This document shows, in pieces, positions 16,904 through 24,673 of a stretch of 39,193 nucleotides of DNA (position 1 is its first letter; each line of letters opens with the position of its first letter). This DNA comes from JADKCL01 sp031415375 (GTDB lineage Bacteria; Bacteroidota; Bacteroidia; J057; JADKCL01): positions 1 through 39,193 of the forward strand of contig JANORP010000287.1 of the NCBI GenBank assembly GCA_031415375.1, written 5' to 3'. A model generated the notes under the pieces. That model was not told where the DNA came from and made no database searches. It worked only from the letters and a program-made list of their open reading frames with translations. The translations under genes and the position numbers were made by a program.

Positions 16904-18415
16904 ATGGCACAGAATAAGGGTAAAGTCTCGCAGGTCATCGGTCCGGTGGTCGATGTCGAGTTCAGCGGTGAGGGCGCAACGCTCCCCAAAATCCTAGACG
17001 CTTTGATCGTGAACCGCAGAGACGGTTCCATTTTGTACCTCGAAGTGCAGCAGCACTTGGGCCAAAACAAAGTGCGCACCATTTCCATGGACTCGACCGA
17101 CGGTCTAGAGCGTGGCATCGAGGTCATCGACCTTGGTCACACGATCGAAATGCCGACCGGCGAGGGCATCAAAGGCCGCCTCTTCAACGTGGTCGGTACC
17201 GCCATCGACGGCTTGGCACAGCCAGACTCACCCAAAGGCTACTCGATCCACCGCCCAGCTCCGAAATTTGAAGACTTGAGCACCGAGTCCGAGATTCTCT
17301 ACACGGGTATCAAGGTGATCGACTTGATCGCGCCTTACCTCAAGGGTGGAAAAATCGGCCTCTTTGGTGGTGCAGGTGTGGGCAAGACGGTGTTGATTCA
17401 AGAGTTGATCAACAATATCGCCAAGGCCCACGCTGGCTTGTCGGTATTTGCAGGTGTGGGTGAGCGCACCCGCGAGGGCAATGACCTCCTCCGTGAGATG
17501 ATCGAAGCCAACGTGATCAAGTACGGCAAGAAATTTCACCATGCCATGGAAGCGGGCGGTTGGCCGCTCAAAGATGTGGACATGGAAGAAATGAAGGAAT
17601 CCCAAGTGACCCTCGTGTTTGGCCAGATGAATGAGCCTCCAGGCGCCCGCGCTCGTGTGGCCCTCTCAGGTCTATCCATTGCAGAGTACTTCCGTGATGG
17701 TGATGAAAAATCAGGTGGCCGTGACGTGTTGTTCTTTATCGACAACATCTTCCGTTTTACCCAGGCAGGATCCGAGGTCTCGGCCCTTCTAGGTCGTATG
17801 CCATCGGCTGTGGGCTACCAGCCTACCTTGGCCTCTGAAATGGGCGCCATGCAAGAGCGTATTACCTCTACCCGTCGTGGCTCCATCACCTCCATCCAGG
17901 CGGTGTATGTGCCTGCCGATGACTATACCGACCCAGCGCCAGCGACGACGTTTGCGCACTTGGACGCCACTACCGAGCTTTCCCGTCCGCTTTCAGCATT
18001 GGGTATCTACCCAGCGGTGGACCCCTTGACCTCGACCTCCAAAGTGCTTGCGCCTGAGATCGTAGGCGAAGAGCACTACAACTGTACCCAAAAGATCATC
18101 GGTATCTTGCAGAAATACAAAGATTTGCAAGACATCATTGCGATCTTGGGCATGGATGAACTCTCAGAAGAAGACAAACTCACTGTGTCGCGTGCCCGCA
18201 AGGTGCAGCGCTTCCTGAGCCAACCCTTCTTTGTGGCTGAGCAGTTCACTGGCCTCAAAGGCAAGTTTGTCGATATCCTCGACAGCATCAAGGGCTTCAA
18301 CATGATCATCGACGGCAAGTTGGATCACCTACCCGAAAAGGCATTTTACCTCAAAGGTAGTATTGAGGAGGCCATCGAGGCTGGCGAAAAAGAATTGGCG
18401 TCCTACAACAATTGA
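16904..18415 (+). CDS. atpD: F1Fo ATP synthase subunit beta
   Basis: This is the catalytic subunit of the membrane ATP synthase; it binds and converts ADP and phosphate at the alpha/beta interface. All hallmarks are present in 503 residues. The N-terminal barrel begins GKVSQVIGPVVDVEF. Walker A is GGAGVGKT at 155-162. The catalytic GERTREGNDL follows at about 190, and the Walker B region contains RDVLFFIDNIFRFTQ. The DELSEED region that contacts gamma and epsilon is exact. The stop overlaps the first base of the atpC start (TGATG), so the two are translationally coupled. Other atp genes are not in the window, as usual for Bacteroidota, where atpDC is split off. Confidence 0.98.
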   Translation: MAQNKGKVSQVIGPVVDVEFSGEGATLPKILDALIVNRRDGSILYLEVQQHLGQNKVRTISMDSTDGLERGIEVIDLGHTIEMPTGEGIKGRLFNVVGTAIDGLAQPDSPKGYSIHRPAPKFEDLSTESEILYTGIKVIDLIAPYLKGGKIGLFGGAGVGKTVLIQELINNIAKAHAGLSVFAGVGERTREGNDLLREMIEANVIKYGKKFHHAMEAGGWPLKDVDMEEMKESQVTLVFGQMNEPPGARARVALSGLSIAEYFRDGDEKSGGRDVLFFIDNIFRFTQAGSEVSALLGRMPSAVGYQPTLASEMGAMQERITSTRRGSITSIQAVYVPADDYTDPAPATTFAHLDATTELSRPLSALGIYPAVDPLTSTSKVLAPEIVGEEHYNCTQKIIGILQKYKDLQDIIAILGMDELSEEDKLTVSRARKVQRFLSQPFFVAEQFTGLKGKFVDILDSIKGFNMIIDGKLDHLPEKAFYLKGSIEEAIEAGEKELASYNN

Positions 18416-18681
18416 TGCTTATGCAACTCGACATCATCACACCAGATAGAAAGGTCTTTTCAGGGGAGGTCACATCAGTGACTGTGCCAGGAACGAATGG
18501 CCTGTTTCAAGTGTTGAAAGGCCACGCAGCGATCATCTCGACTTTGGAAAATGGCACGATCACTGTGAAGACAGTCGATGCAGAGGTCCAATTCCAGGCC
18601 GAAGGAGGCGTTGTTGAGGTACTCGACAACACCATTGTGGTCTTGGTGGAGCGTGCAACAGGCGGCGAAGACGCCAACTGA
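18415..18681 (+). CDS. atpC: F1Fo ATP synthase subunit epsilon (short form)
   Basis: Epsilon sits on the central stalk of the synthase and couples rotation to catalysis. From the ATG at 18415, which overlaps the atpD stop by one base, it is 88 residues. A further ATG at 18421 is also possible, and a TTG at 18412 is less likely. It consists of the N-terminal beta-sandwich only: LDIITPDRKVFSGEVTSVTV, GLFQVLKGHA and the strand ending VVLVERA. The inhibitory C-terminal two-helix domain of longer epsilons is absent, as is common in Bacteroidota. Confidence 0.93.
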   Translation: MLMQLDIITPDRKVFSGEVTSVTVPGTNGLFQVLKGHAAIISTLENGTITVKTVDAEVQFQAEGGVVEVLDNTIVVLVERATGGEDAN

Positions 18682-18698
18682 GCACGCAGACAACATAA

Positions 18699-18730
18699 GA
18701 AAGAGCCGGCGATTGCCGGCTCTTTCGTTT
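18699..18730 (+). terminator. Intrinsic terminator after atpDC
   Basis: GAAAGAGCCGGC (18699-18710) and GCCGGCTCTTTC (18715-18726) make a perfect 12-bp stem with a GATT loop, followed by GTTT. It closes the atpDC transcript 17 bases after the atpC stop. Confidence 0.8.
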
Positions 18731-18753
18731 GGGTACAATAATTGCCTTCTCAC

Positions 18754-19431
18754 ATGCGCATCGACATCATCTCAGGCGTCCCCGCTCAGCTGGATAGCCC
18801 ACTGAACACGAGCATATTGAAGCGTGCCATGGACAAGGGCCTCGTAGAGATCCATGTCCATGACTTGCGCAACTACAGCACCGACAAGCACCGCAGCATC
18901 GACGACGCTCCTTATGGCGGTGGAGCAGGCATGGTCTTGATGGTGGCTCCCATCGCAGCCGTCGTGCGCAAGCTCGTTGCCGAGCGCGAATATGACGAAG
19001 TGATCTACCTCACACCTGATGGTCAAGTTCTTGATCAAAAGCTAGTTAATGGACTTAGCCTCTACAAAAACATCATACTGATATGCGGGCATTACAAGGG
19101 AATCGACCAGCGTGCCAGAGACCTTTTTGTGACGCGTGAGATTTCGATTGGTGACTATGTATTGACTGGTGGAGAGATTGCAGCAATCGTCTTGTCAGAT
19201 GCCATTGTGCGTCTGCTGCCAGGCGTGCTTGGTGACGAAACCTCGGCCTTGTCTGATTCATTTCAGAGCAATCTGCTCGATGCACCGATGTACACACGCC
19301 CCTCCAATTTTGAGGGGCATGAGGTACCTTCAATCCTATTGTCTGGGAATCATGCACATATCGAGCAATGGCGCGATGAACAAGCCTATCACAAGACGCA
19401 AGTGCGCCGACCTGATATGCTCGGCGAATGA
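18754..19431 (+). CDS. trmD: tRNA (guanine37-N1)-methyltransferase TrmD
   Basis: TrmD methylates G37 next to the anticodon, preventing +1 frameshifting, and is a SPOUT-family trefoil-knot enzyme using S-adenosylmethionine. From the ATG at 18754 it is 225 residues; upstream in-frame codons begin with TTG and add nothing family-like. It opens MRIDIISGVPAQLDSPL. The conserved DDAPYGGGAGMV is present, as is the knot segment GDYVLTGGEIAAIVLSDAI, followed by LPGVLGDETS. The C-terminal YTRPSNFEGHEVP matches the family. rplS follows, as in many bacteria, but rpsP and rimM are not upstream; atpDC is instead. Confidence 0.96.
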   Translation: MRIDIISGVPAQLDSPLNTSILKRAMDKGLVEIHVHDLRNYSTDKHRSIDDAPYGGGAGMVLMVAPIAAVVRKLVAEREYDEVIYLTPDGQVLDQKLVNGLSLYKNIILICGHYKGIDQRARDLFVTREISIGDYVLTGGEIAAIVLSDAIVRLLPGVLGDETSALSDSFQSNLLDAPMYTRPSNFEGHEVPSILLSGNHAHIEQWRDEQAYHKTQVRRPDMLGE

Positions 19432-19459
19432 AAAAACGCACTTTTTTTCGCTAAAAGTT

Positions 19460-19488
19460 TTTGTAGAAGCAAAATCCGATTACATTTG
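19460..19488 (+). promoter_or_regulatory. Promoter of rplS
   Basis: TTTG (19460-19463), a 17-base spacer and an exact TACATTTG (19481-19488) form a strong Bacteroidota promoter. The start would be near 19495, with a 44-base leader, so rplS need not depend on trmD transcription. Confidence 0.65.
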
Positions 19489-19538
19489 CATTCCTTTAAT
19501 AATTCTGACGGCATCAATAGCTCAATATAAAATATAAG

Positions 19539-19883
19539 ATGGACGATCTTATTAAATTAGTCGAGGCTGAATTTCGCAGGGATGATTATCCGAAATTTGG
19601 CGCAGGAGACACGGTAAACGTACACGTACGTATCAAAGAGGGTACCAAGGAGCGTATCCAGCAATTCCAAGGTGTTTGCATCCAGCGTGCTGGTAGAGGG
19701 GCGACAGCTACCTTTACAGTACGTAAGATTTCAAACGATATTGGCGTTGAGCGTATCTTCCCAGTAAACTCTCCCAACATTGACAAAGTCGATCTGGTAA
19801 AACGTGGTGTGGTACGTCGCAAGCGTATCTTCTATCTGCGCCAGCTCACAGGAAAATCCGCAAGGATCAGAGAACGCCGCTAA
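19539..19883 (+). CDS. rplS: 50S ribosomal protein bL19
   Basis: bL19 lies at the interface of the large and small ribosomal subunits. The 114 residues align over the full family length: FGAGDTVNVHVRIKEGTKER, then QFQGVCIQRAGRG, FTVRKIS and GVERIFPVNSP, ending in the basic RRKRIFYLRQLTGKSARIRE. The ATG at 19539 fits. It has its own promoter and a strong terminator directly after it. Confidence 0.98.
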   Translation: MDDLIKLVEAEFRRDDYPKFGAGDTVNVHVRIKEGTKERIQQFQGVCIQRAGRGATATFTVRKISNDIGVERIFPVNSPNIDKVDLVKRGVVRRKRIFYLRQLTGKSARIRERR

Positions 19884-19906
19884 AACGCGCGTTCCTATGC
19901 ATAGTA

Positions 19907-19938
19907 TAAAAGCGATTCTTACCCAAGAATCGCTTTTT
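19907..19938 (+). terminator. Intrinsic terminator after rplS
   Basis: AAAAGCGATTCTT (19907-19919) and AAGAATCGCTTTT (19924-19936) are perfect complements around an ACCC loop, running into a T-tract to 19938. Confidence 0.85.
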
Positions 19939-19950
19939 TGCTGCACATAC

Positions 19951-19980
19951 GTTGGTTATCAAGCCTTTTTTCTTAAATTT
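19951..19980 (+). promoter_or_regulatory. Possible promoter of the PorE-like pair
   Basis: TTG (19951-19953), a 19-base spacer and TAAATTTC (19973-19980, one mismatch) lie 45 bases before the ATG at 20025. Confidence 0.35.
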
Positions 19981-20024
19981 CGGAGACAATCTGCAGTGAT
20001 ATAGGTATTCTAGGACAATTTGAA

Positions 20025-22175
20025 ATGAAACAGCGCTACGTAATTATAGGCATCCTTTCCCTGATCTGTTTTCTGCCACCCCTACATGGGCTTGCAAAAG
20101 AAGGGAATCCCAAATCGGCCTATCGGCAGGCAAAAAAATATTACAAGAAAAGTGACTTCGTCAAGGCCACTCCTTTTCTCAAGGCAGCCTACAACCTCGA
20201 CCCTGAAAACGCTAAATATGCTTACATGCTCGGGCGGTCTGTCTTTGAAGGCAATGATCCAGCGTCGGCCATGAGCTACCTCGTAGCTGCATATAACATG
20301 GATCAAAAGATTGCAGAGGACATCAACTACTACCTCGCACGCACGATGCATATGAACCTGCTTTTTGACGAGGCAATCACCTATTATCAAGCTGACTTGC
20401 AGCGTCACGACCCAGATACTTGGCTCTACCAAGACACCAAGATGCGCATCATCCAGTGCCAAAATGGACCAAAGACCATCAAGAGGCTAGTGAACTATAA
20501 GATTGAGAACCTCGGCGAATATGTAAACACCTCCTATCCAGAGTATTCATCGACCTTCTCCGATGACTACCAATACATGATCTACACGACGCGCCGTCCA
20601 CGCACCGTGAAGCAGATCGCGCGCCGCAAGTACCATGTCGAAGACATCAATGAGGAAGTTTACGAAGCGCGATTTGTGAGCAACGCTTGGAGAAAAAGCA
20701 AATTGTTCATTAAACCCATCCCTAAATGGACGCACGATGCATCCATCAAGCTATCTCAAAACGGTACTACGCTCATCTATTATGTCGATAACCGCAATCG
20801 TGGAGACGTCTATGTTTCTGAATTGAAAAATGGCGAATGGACCAAAAGGAAGAGTATCGGCGCCAATATCAACACCAAAGAATACAATGAGCCTTCGGTT
20901 TTTATCGCCGATGAAGGTCAGACGCTCTATTGGGTGAGCGACAAACCCAATGGCAATGGGATGAAAGACATGTATGTCTCCAAAAAGGACGCCAATGGAG
21001 AATGGGGGCCTGGAACCAACATGGGAGATATTATCAATACCCCTTATGACGAGGATGCTCCCTATTTGAGTGCAGATGGCAAGAAACTTTACTTCTCCTC
21101 CCGTGGACACAACAGCATGGGGGGCTATGACCTCTTTGTTTCCAACAAACTGCCTGACGGCACCTGGGGGAAACCAGAAAATCTAGGTATTCCTCTCAAT
21201 AGCGTCGGTGACGACATCTATATCGTTTGGAAGGATGGCGCAGATGGCTTTTACTTCTCTTCAGACCGTCCAGGCGGTTTTGGCGAAAAGGATATCTATT
21301 ACGCATCTCCATCTACTGATGCCATGCCAAACACGACGATCGTAGCTGGCACAATTTTGGATAGAGAAACTGGGAAACCAGTTGTTGCCGAAGTGAAATT
21401 GATCGATGTCGCCACCAATGAGGTACTGGGTACCACCAACACCACCTTGCTGGACGGCAAATACCGCTTCGTTTTGCCTGCATGTGGAGCTGAATACAGA
21501 ATCGATGTGAAGGTCGATCAGGAGAATGCTGGCCCTGTTGCAACGACCATTGGCAAGTACAATGTCGTCTCTGGCCGCATCACCGATGCCGTTACGGAAG
21601 TACCATTGGACGGTGTAGTCGAATTGATCGATGCGGAAACAGAGCAAGTGATCGACCAAATGCCTACCAACCCACGCACAGGCAATTACATGTTCCCTGT
21701 CCAGAGCGGAAGGAAATACTTGATCAGAGCAAAGTCAAATGAATATCTGACCTACTATGAGGAATTCAACGTCGCTCCTAGCGGTCAGTTGATCTCCCAC
21801 TACGAGGACATTGGTCTGCAAAAGCTCACCGAAGCCAATAAGCTTGTGATCACCTGGCAGTTCTTTGATGTCGATAAACACCTCATCAAAAGCGATTATA
21901 TCAAGGACTTGGAGAATGTCGTCACCGTCATGAACAAGGTCCCCAATATGAAGCTGAACATCATTGGTCATACCGACTCAGACGCTACCGACGAGCACAA
22001 TCAAGAATTGTCTGAGAACCGTGCGAGGGCAGTCGCAAAGTACCTGACTGACCGTGGAATCGACCCACTCAGGCTGAATATTTCGGGTATGGGTGAGTCC
22101 ATGCCACTCTACCCCAACACCACGATCGAAACCAAACGCTGGAACCGTCGTGTGGAATTGTACATCATCGAGTAA
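20025..22175 (+). CDS. PorE-like envelope protein: TPR, PD40, CRD x2, OmpA
   Basis: 716 residues. The signal peptide (ending near HGLA) has no acceptable lipobox. The domains follow in order. A TPR-like helical region spans about 30-150, followed by PD40/WD40-like propeller repeats (about 165-430, with units such as FSSDRPGGFGEKDIYY). Two carboxypeptidase-regulatory-like sandwiches lie at about 438-500 and 511-585. The C-terminal OmpA-like domain (about 605-716) contains IIGHTDSDATDEHN and LSENRARAV, which carry the Asp and Arg that bind diaminopimelate of peptidoglycan. P. gingivalis PorE, a T9SS component, has this architecture, but here a second CRD is present. It should be periplasmic and wall-bound. 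It is first of three tandem paralogues and 40 bases upstream of the second, probably one operon. Confidence 0.85.
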   Translation: MKQRYVIIGILSLICFLPPLHGLAKEGNPKSAYRQAKKYYKKSDFVKATPFLKAAYNLDPENAKYAYMLGRSVFEGNDPASAMSYLVAAYNMDQKIAEDINYYLARTMHMNLLFDEAITYYQADLQRHDPDTWLYQDTKMRIIQCQNGPKTIKRLVNYKIENLGEYVNTSYPEYSSTFSDDYQYMIYTTRRPRTVKQIARRKYHVEDINEEVYEARFVSNAWRKSKLFIKPIPKWTHDASIKLSQNGTTLIYYVDNRNRGDVYVSELKNGEWTKRKSIGANINTKEYNEPSVFIADEGQTLYWVSDKPNGNGMKDMYVSKKDANGEWGPGTNMGDIINTPYDEDAPYLSADGKKLYFSSRGHNSMGGYDLFVSNKLPDGTWGKPENLGIPLNSVGDDIYIVWKDGADGFYFSSDRPGGFGEKDIYYASPSTDAMPNTTIVAGTILDRETGKPVVAEVKLIDVATNEVLGTTNTTLLDGKYRFVLPACGAEYRIDVKVDQENAGPVATTIGKYNVVSGRITDAVTEVPLDGVVELIDAETEQVIDQMPTNPRTGNYMFPVQSGRKYLIRAKSNEYLTYYEEFNVAPSGQLISHYEDIGLQKLTEANKLVITWQFFDVDKHLIKSDYIKDLENVVTVMNKVPNMKLNIIGHTDSDATDEHNQELSENRARAVAKYLTDRGIDPLRLNISGMGESMPLYPNTTIETKRWNRRVELYIIE

Positions 22176-22215
22176 TCTAGCATTACTCCAAGTATGAGAT
22201 ACTAAGATCATTCTA

Positions 22216-24165
22216 ATGAGAAGATTAACGATTATGATGGTGGTTCTGTTCCTTGGGATCGGAACCACTTTCGCTTTTGGCCAGACCGAGAAAAAGGCAT
22301 TGGCCAATGCGGACAGGGAACTAGGATATGATGAGTACAAGCTCGCGATCCCCTTTCTCAAGGAGGCGATTGGTTACAATCCCAACAATGCACTGACCCA
22401 GTTTTTACTGGGGCGATGTTTGTTCATGAACTATGAGAAAACGCAAGCGATCAAGTATATTGAGAAGGCTTATAGCCTCAATAAGGATGTCGATCCTCAG
22501 CTCAGCTACTACTACGGCAAATCCCTACATTCCCTCATGCGCTTTGATGAGGCGATCGTGCAATACACACGTGGCATGACCAAGATCACTTCAAAAGATC
22601 CGCTTCATGCAGAAATGGCACGCGAGATCGAGCACTGCAAGTATGCCAAGAAGATGGTCGCAAATCCGGGGCCGGCAAAGATCTTAAACGTGGGTCCCCC
22701 AGTGAACACGCAGTATTCCGAGCATAGCCCGATCATCGATGCCGACGAAACCGTGATCATTTATACCACCGTGCGCCCAGACAATGTAGGCTGCAAGGGG
22801 GATCCCTCTTGTACGCTTGAGGATGTCTATATAGCTGACCGTGCAGGCAAGGGATGGGCCAACCCGAGGCCCATCAAGGAGATCAACACGAGCGGAATGG
22901 ATGCCTGCATCGCCCTCTCCCCCGATGGACAAAACCTTTATATCTATCGCAATCCTCCTGCAGGCGGCGATATTTTCAATTCGCATCTGGAAGGCAAGAA
23001 ATGGACCGATCCAAAGTCAGTAGGCGAGCCAGTCAACTCCAAGGGTTATGAAACGACCGTGAGTATCTCGCCAGATGGGAAACGCATGTTCTTTACATCT
23101 GAACGCCCAGGTGGGTTTGGCGACTTGGACATCTATATGACCGAGCTAGGCCCTGACAATAAATGGATGGCCCCAAAGAACCTCGGTCCCAAAATCAATA
23201 CGATCAATTCAGACGACTCACCGTTTTTCCACCCAGATGGAGTCACGCTCTACTTCTCCAGCAATGGCCGTGCCGACTGTATCGGTGGCTTGGACATCTA
23301 CCAGACCACGCTCCAGGACGACGGTAGCTGGTCCAACCCCGTCAACGTCGGCTTTCCCATCAACACCCCCGACAACGATATCTATTTCGTTTTGTCTGCC
23401 GACAAAAAGACCGGCTACTACGCTTCTGCCAAGGAAGGTGGCTATGGCGAAAAAGACATTTACCTCATCGACATGGGGCAAGAAAAGCCAGCTGTCGTCA
23501 AGGTCGAAGACACTATAAAAGTGGTGCCTGTGGTCGTGAACGCCCTCACTATCCTGAAAGGCGTGGTCACTGATGCCAAAACGGGCCTGCCCCTCGAAGC
23601 CAAGATCACCGTGATCGACAACGACCGCAACATGGTGGTGAGCACTCTCAACTCAAACTCCGCCACAGGTAAGTACCTGGTATCTCTCCCATCGGGTAGA
23701 AACTACGGCATTACAGTAGAGCGTCAAGAGTACCTATTCAAATCATTGAACGTCAATATCCCCAAGGCGGATGGCTATCAAGAAATCATCCAAGATGTTG
23801 CGCTAGATAAGATCGAGATCGGCGTAGGTATCGTGCTCAACAACATCTTCTATGACGTGGACAAGGCGACGTTGCGCCCAGAGTCAGTCGCGGAGCTGGA
23901 GCGCCTCTACAAGCTCATGGTCGATAATCCTAGCCTTAAGATCGAGATTGGTGGACATACAGATAGCGACGGCTCAGACGCCCACAATGAGACCCTGTCG
24001 CAAAACCGCTCACAAAGTGTCGTAGATTTTCTCGTCACCAAAGGTGTCAAGATCAACCGTATGGTTGCCAAAGGCTATGGTGAGAAGTCACCTGTGGCCG
24101 CCAACGACACTAAGGAAAACAAGCAGCTCAACCGTAGGACAGAGCTGAAAATCCTCGAAATGTAA
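22216..24165 (+). CDS. PorE-like envelope protein: TPR, PD40, CRD, OmpA
   Basis: 649 residues; second of the tandem paralogues. A Sec signal peptide (MRRLTIMMVVLFLGIGTTFAFG) precedes TPR-like helices at about 25-145. The PD40 propeller spans about 155-420, with units including FTSERPGGFGDLDIYM and SAKEGGYGEKDIYL. There is a single carboxypeptidase-regulatory-like domain (about 445-510). The OmpA-like peptidoglycan-binding domain is at about 541-649 (IGGHTDSDGSDAHN, LSQNRSQSVVDFL). No lipobox is seen, unlike P. gingivalis PorE, which is a lipoprotein. A strong terminator follows, so the first two genes form one unit. The role in T9SS assembly or wall attachment is an inference from architecture. 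Confidence 0.85.
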   Translation: MRRLTIMMVVLFLGIGTTFAFGQTEKKALANADRELGYDEYKLAIPFLKEAIGYNPNNALTQFLLGRCLFMNYEKTQAIKYIEKAYSLNKDVDPQLSYYYGKSLHSLMRFDEAIVQYTRGMTKITSKDPLHAEMAREIEHCKYAKKMVANPGPAKILNVGPPVNTQYSEHSPIIDADETVIIYTTVRPDNVGCKGDPSCTLEDVYIADRAGKGWANPRPIKEINTSGMDACIALSPDGQNLYIYRNPPAGGDIFNSHLEGKKWTDPKSVGEPVNSKGYETTVSISPDGKRMFFTSERPGGFGDLDIYMTELGPDNKWMAPKNLGPKINTINSDDSPFFHPDGVTLYFSSNGRADCIGGLDIYQTTLQDDGSWSNPVNVGFPINTPDNDIYFVLSADKKTGYYASAKEGGYGEKDIYLIDMGQEKPAVVKVEDTIKVVPVVVNALTILKGVVTDAKTGLPLEAKITVIDNDRNMVVSTLNSNSATGKYLVSLPSGRNYGITVERQEYLFKSLNVNIPKADGYQEIIQDVALDKIEIGVGIVLNNIFYDVDKATLRPESVAELERLYKLMVDNPSLKIEIGGHTDSDGSDAHNETLSQNRSQSVVDFLVTKGVKINRMVAKGYGEKSPVAANDTKENKQLNRRTELKILEM

Positions 24166-24191
24166 ACAACAAGCGCGCATCAAATCGCGCG

Positions 24192-24231
24192 ATTGGCCCC
24201 AACCAAAATCTGGTTGGGGCCAATTTTTTTT
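24192..24231 (+). terminator. Intrinsic terminator after the PorE-like pair
   Basis: ATTGGCCCCAACCA (24192-24205) and TGGTTGGGGCCAAT (24211-24224) are perfect 14-bp complements with an AAATC loop, followed by eight or nine Ts. Confidence 0.88.
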
Positions 24232-24499
24232 GCGCTTTCCACAAAAAAAGTGCTCACGACAGTCCGCATCCTTAGGAAGCCACCAAAGATTGAAAAATTG
24301 GCTATATTTCAGACTAAAGACTTAATTATTAAAGGCTTCGCTGCGGGGTATTAAAGCATTACCCACACTTTGTAAAATCATCGTCTATTCTGATAGAATG
24401 ATGAAGTGATACTTCACTTATAAACATATTAACATGCATTGAATCAGGTACTTTGGCATAGCTATATCAATCATTGTAGAATTTTTTTCAACTTTTTAC

Positions 24500-24527
24500 T
24501 TGACAATCAGAAAAAGTACTACCTTGC
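24500..24527 (+). promoter_or_regulatory. Probable promoter of the third PorE-like gene
   Basis: TTG (24500-24502), a 17-base spacer and TACCTTGC (24520-24527; the TAnnTTTG form with mismatches) have the same geometry as the rplS promoter. Confidence 0.4.
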
Positions 24528-24673
24528 AACTGAATTTTATCAACATATCCACAAAGGGTAAGATTCGGGTCCTTGCGACCGTCTGAGTGTTGGTTTAGAA
24601 AGTGGGTGTCCAGTGTTATCAACAGCAAGATCTTTCTCGCTGCGCTAAATTGGATGATTAACCTCCTCGTATT

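Larger units (their letters stand above)
24166..24673. other. Intergenic region between the second and third PorE-like genes
   Basis: About 500 A+T-rich bases hold the terminator at 24192-24231 and a probable promoter at 24500-24527, leaving a leader of about 140 bases for the third gene. No coding frame or recognisable RNA is visible. The long leader could carry regulation, but I see no specific structure. Confidence 0.5.
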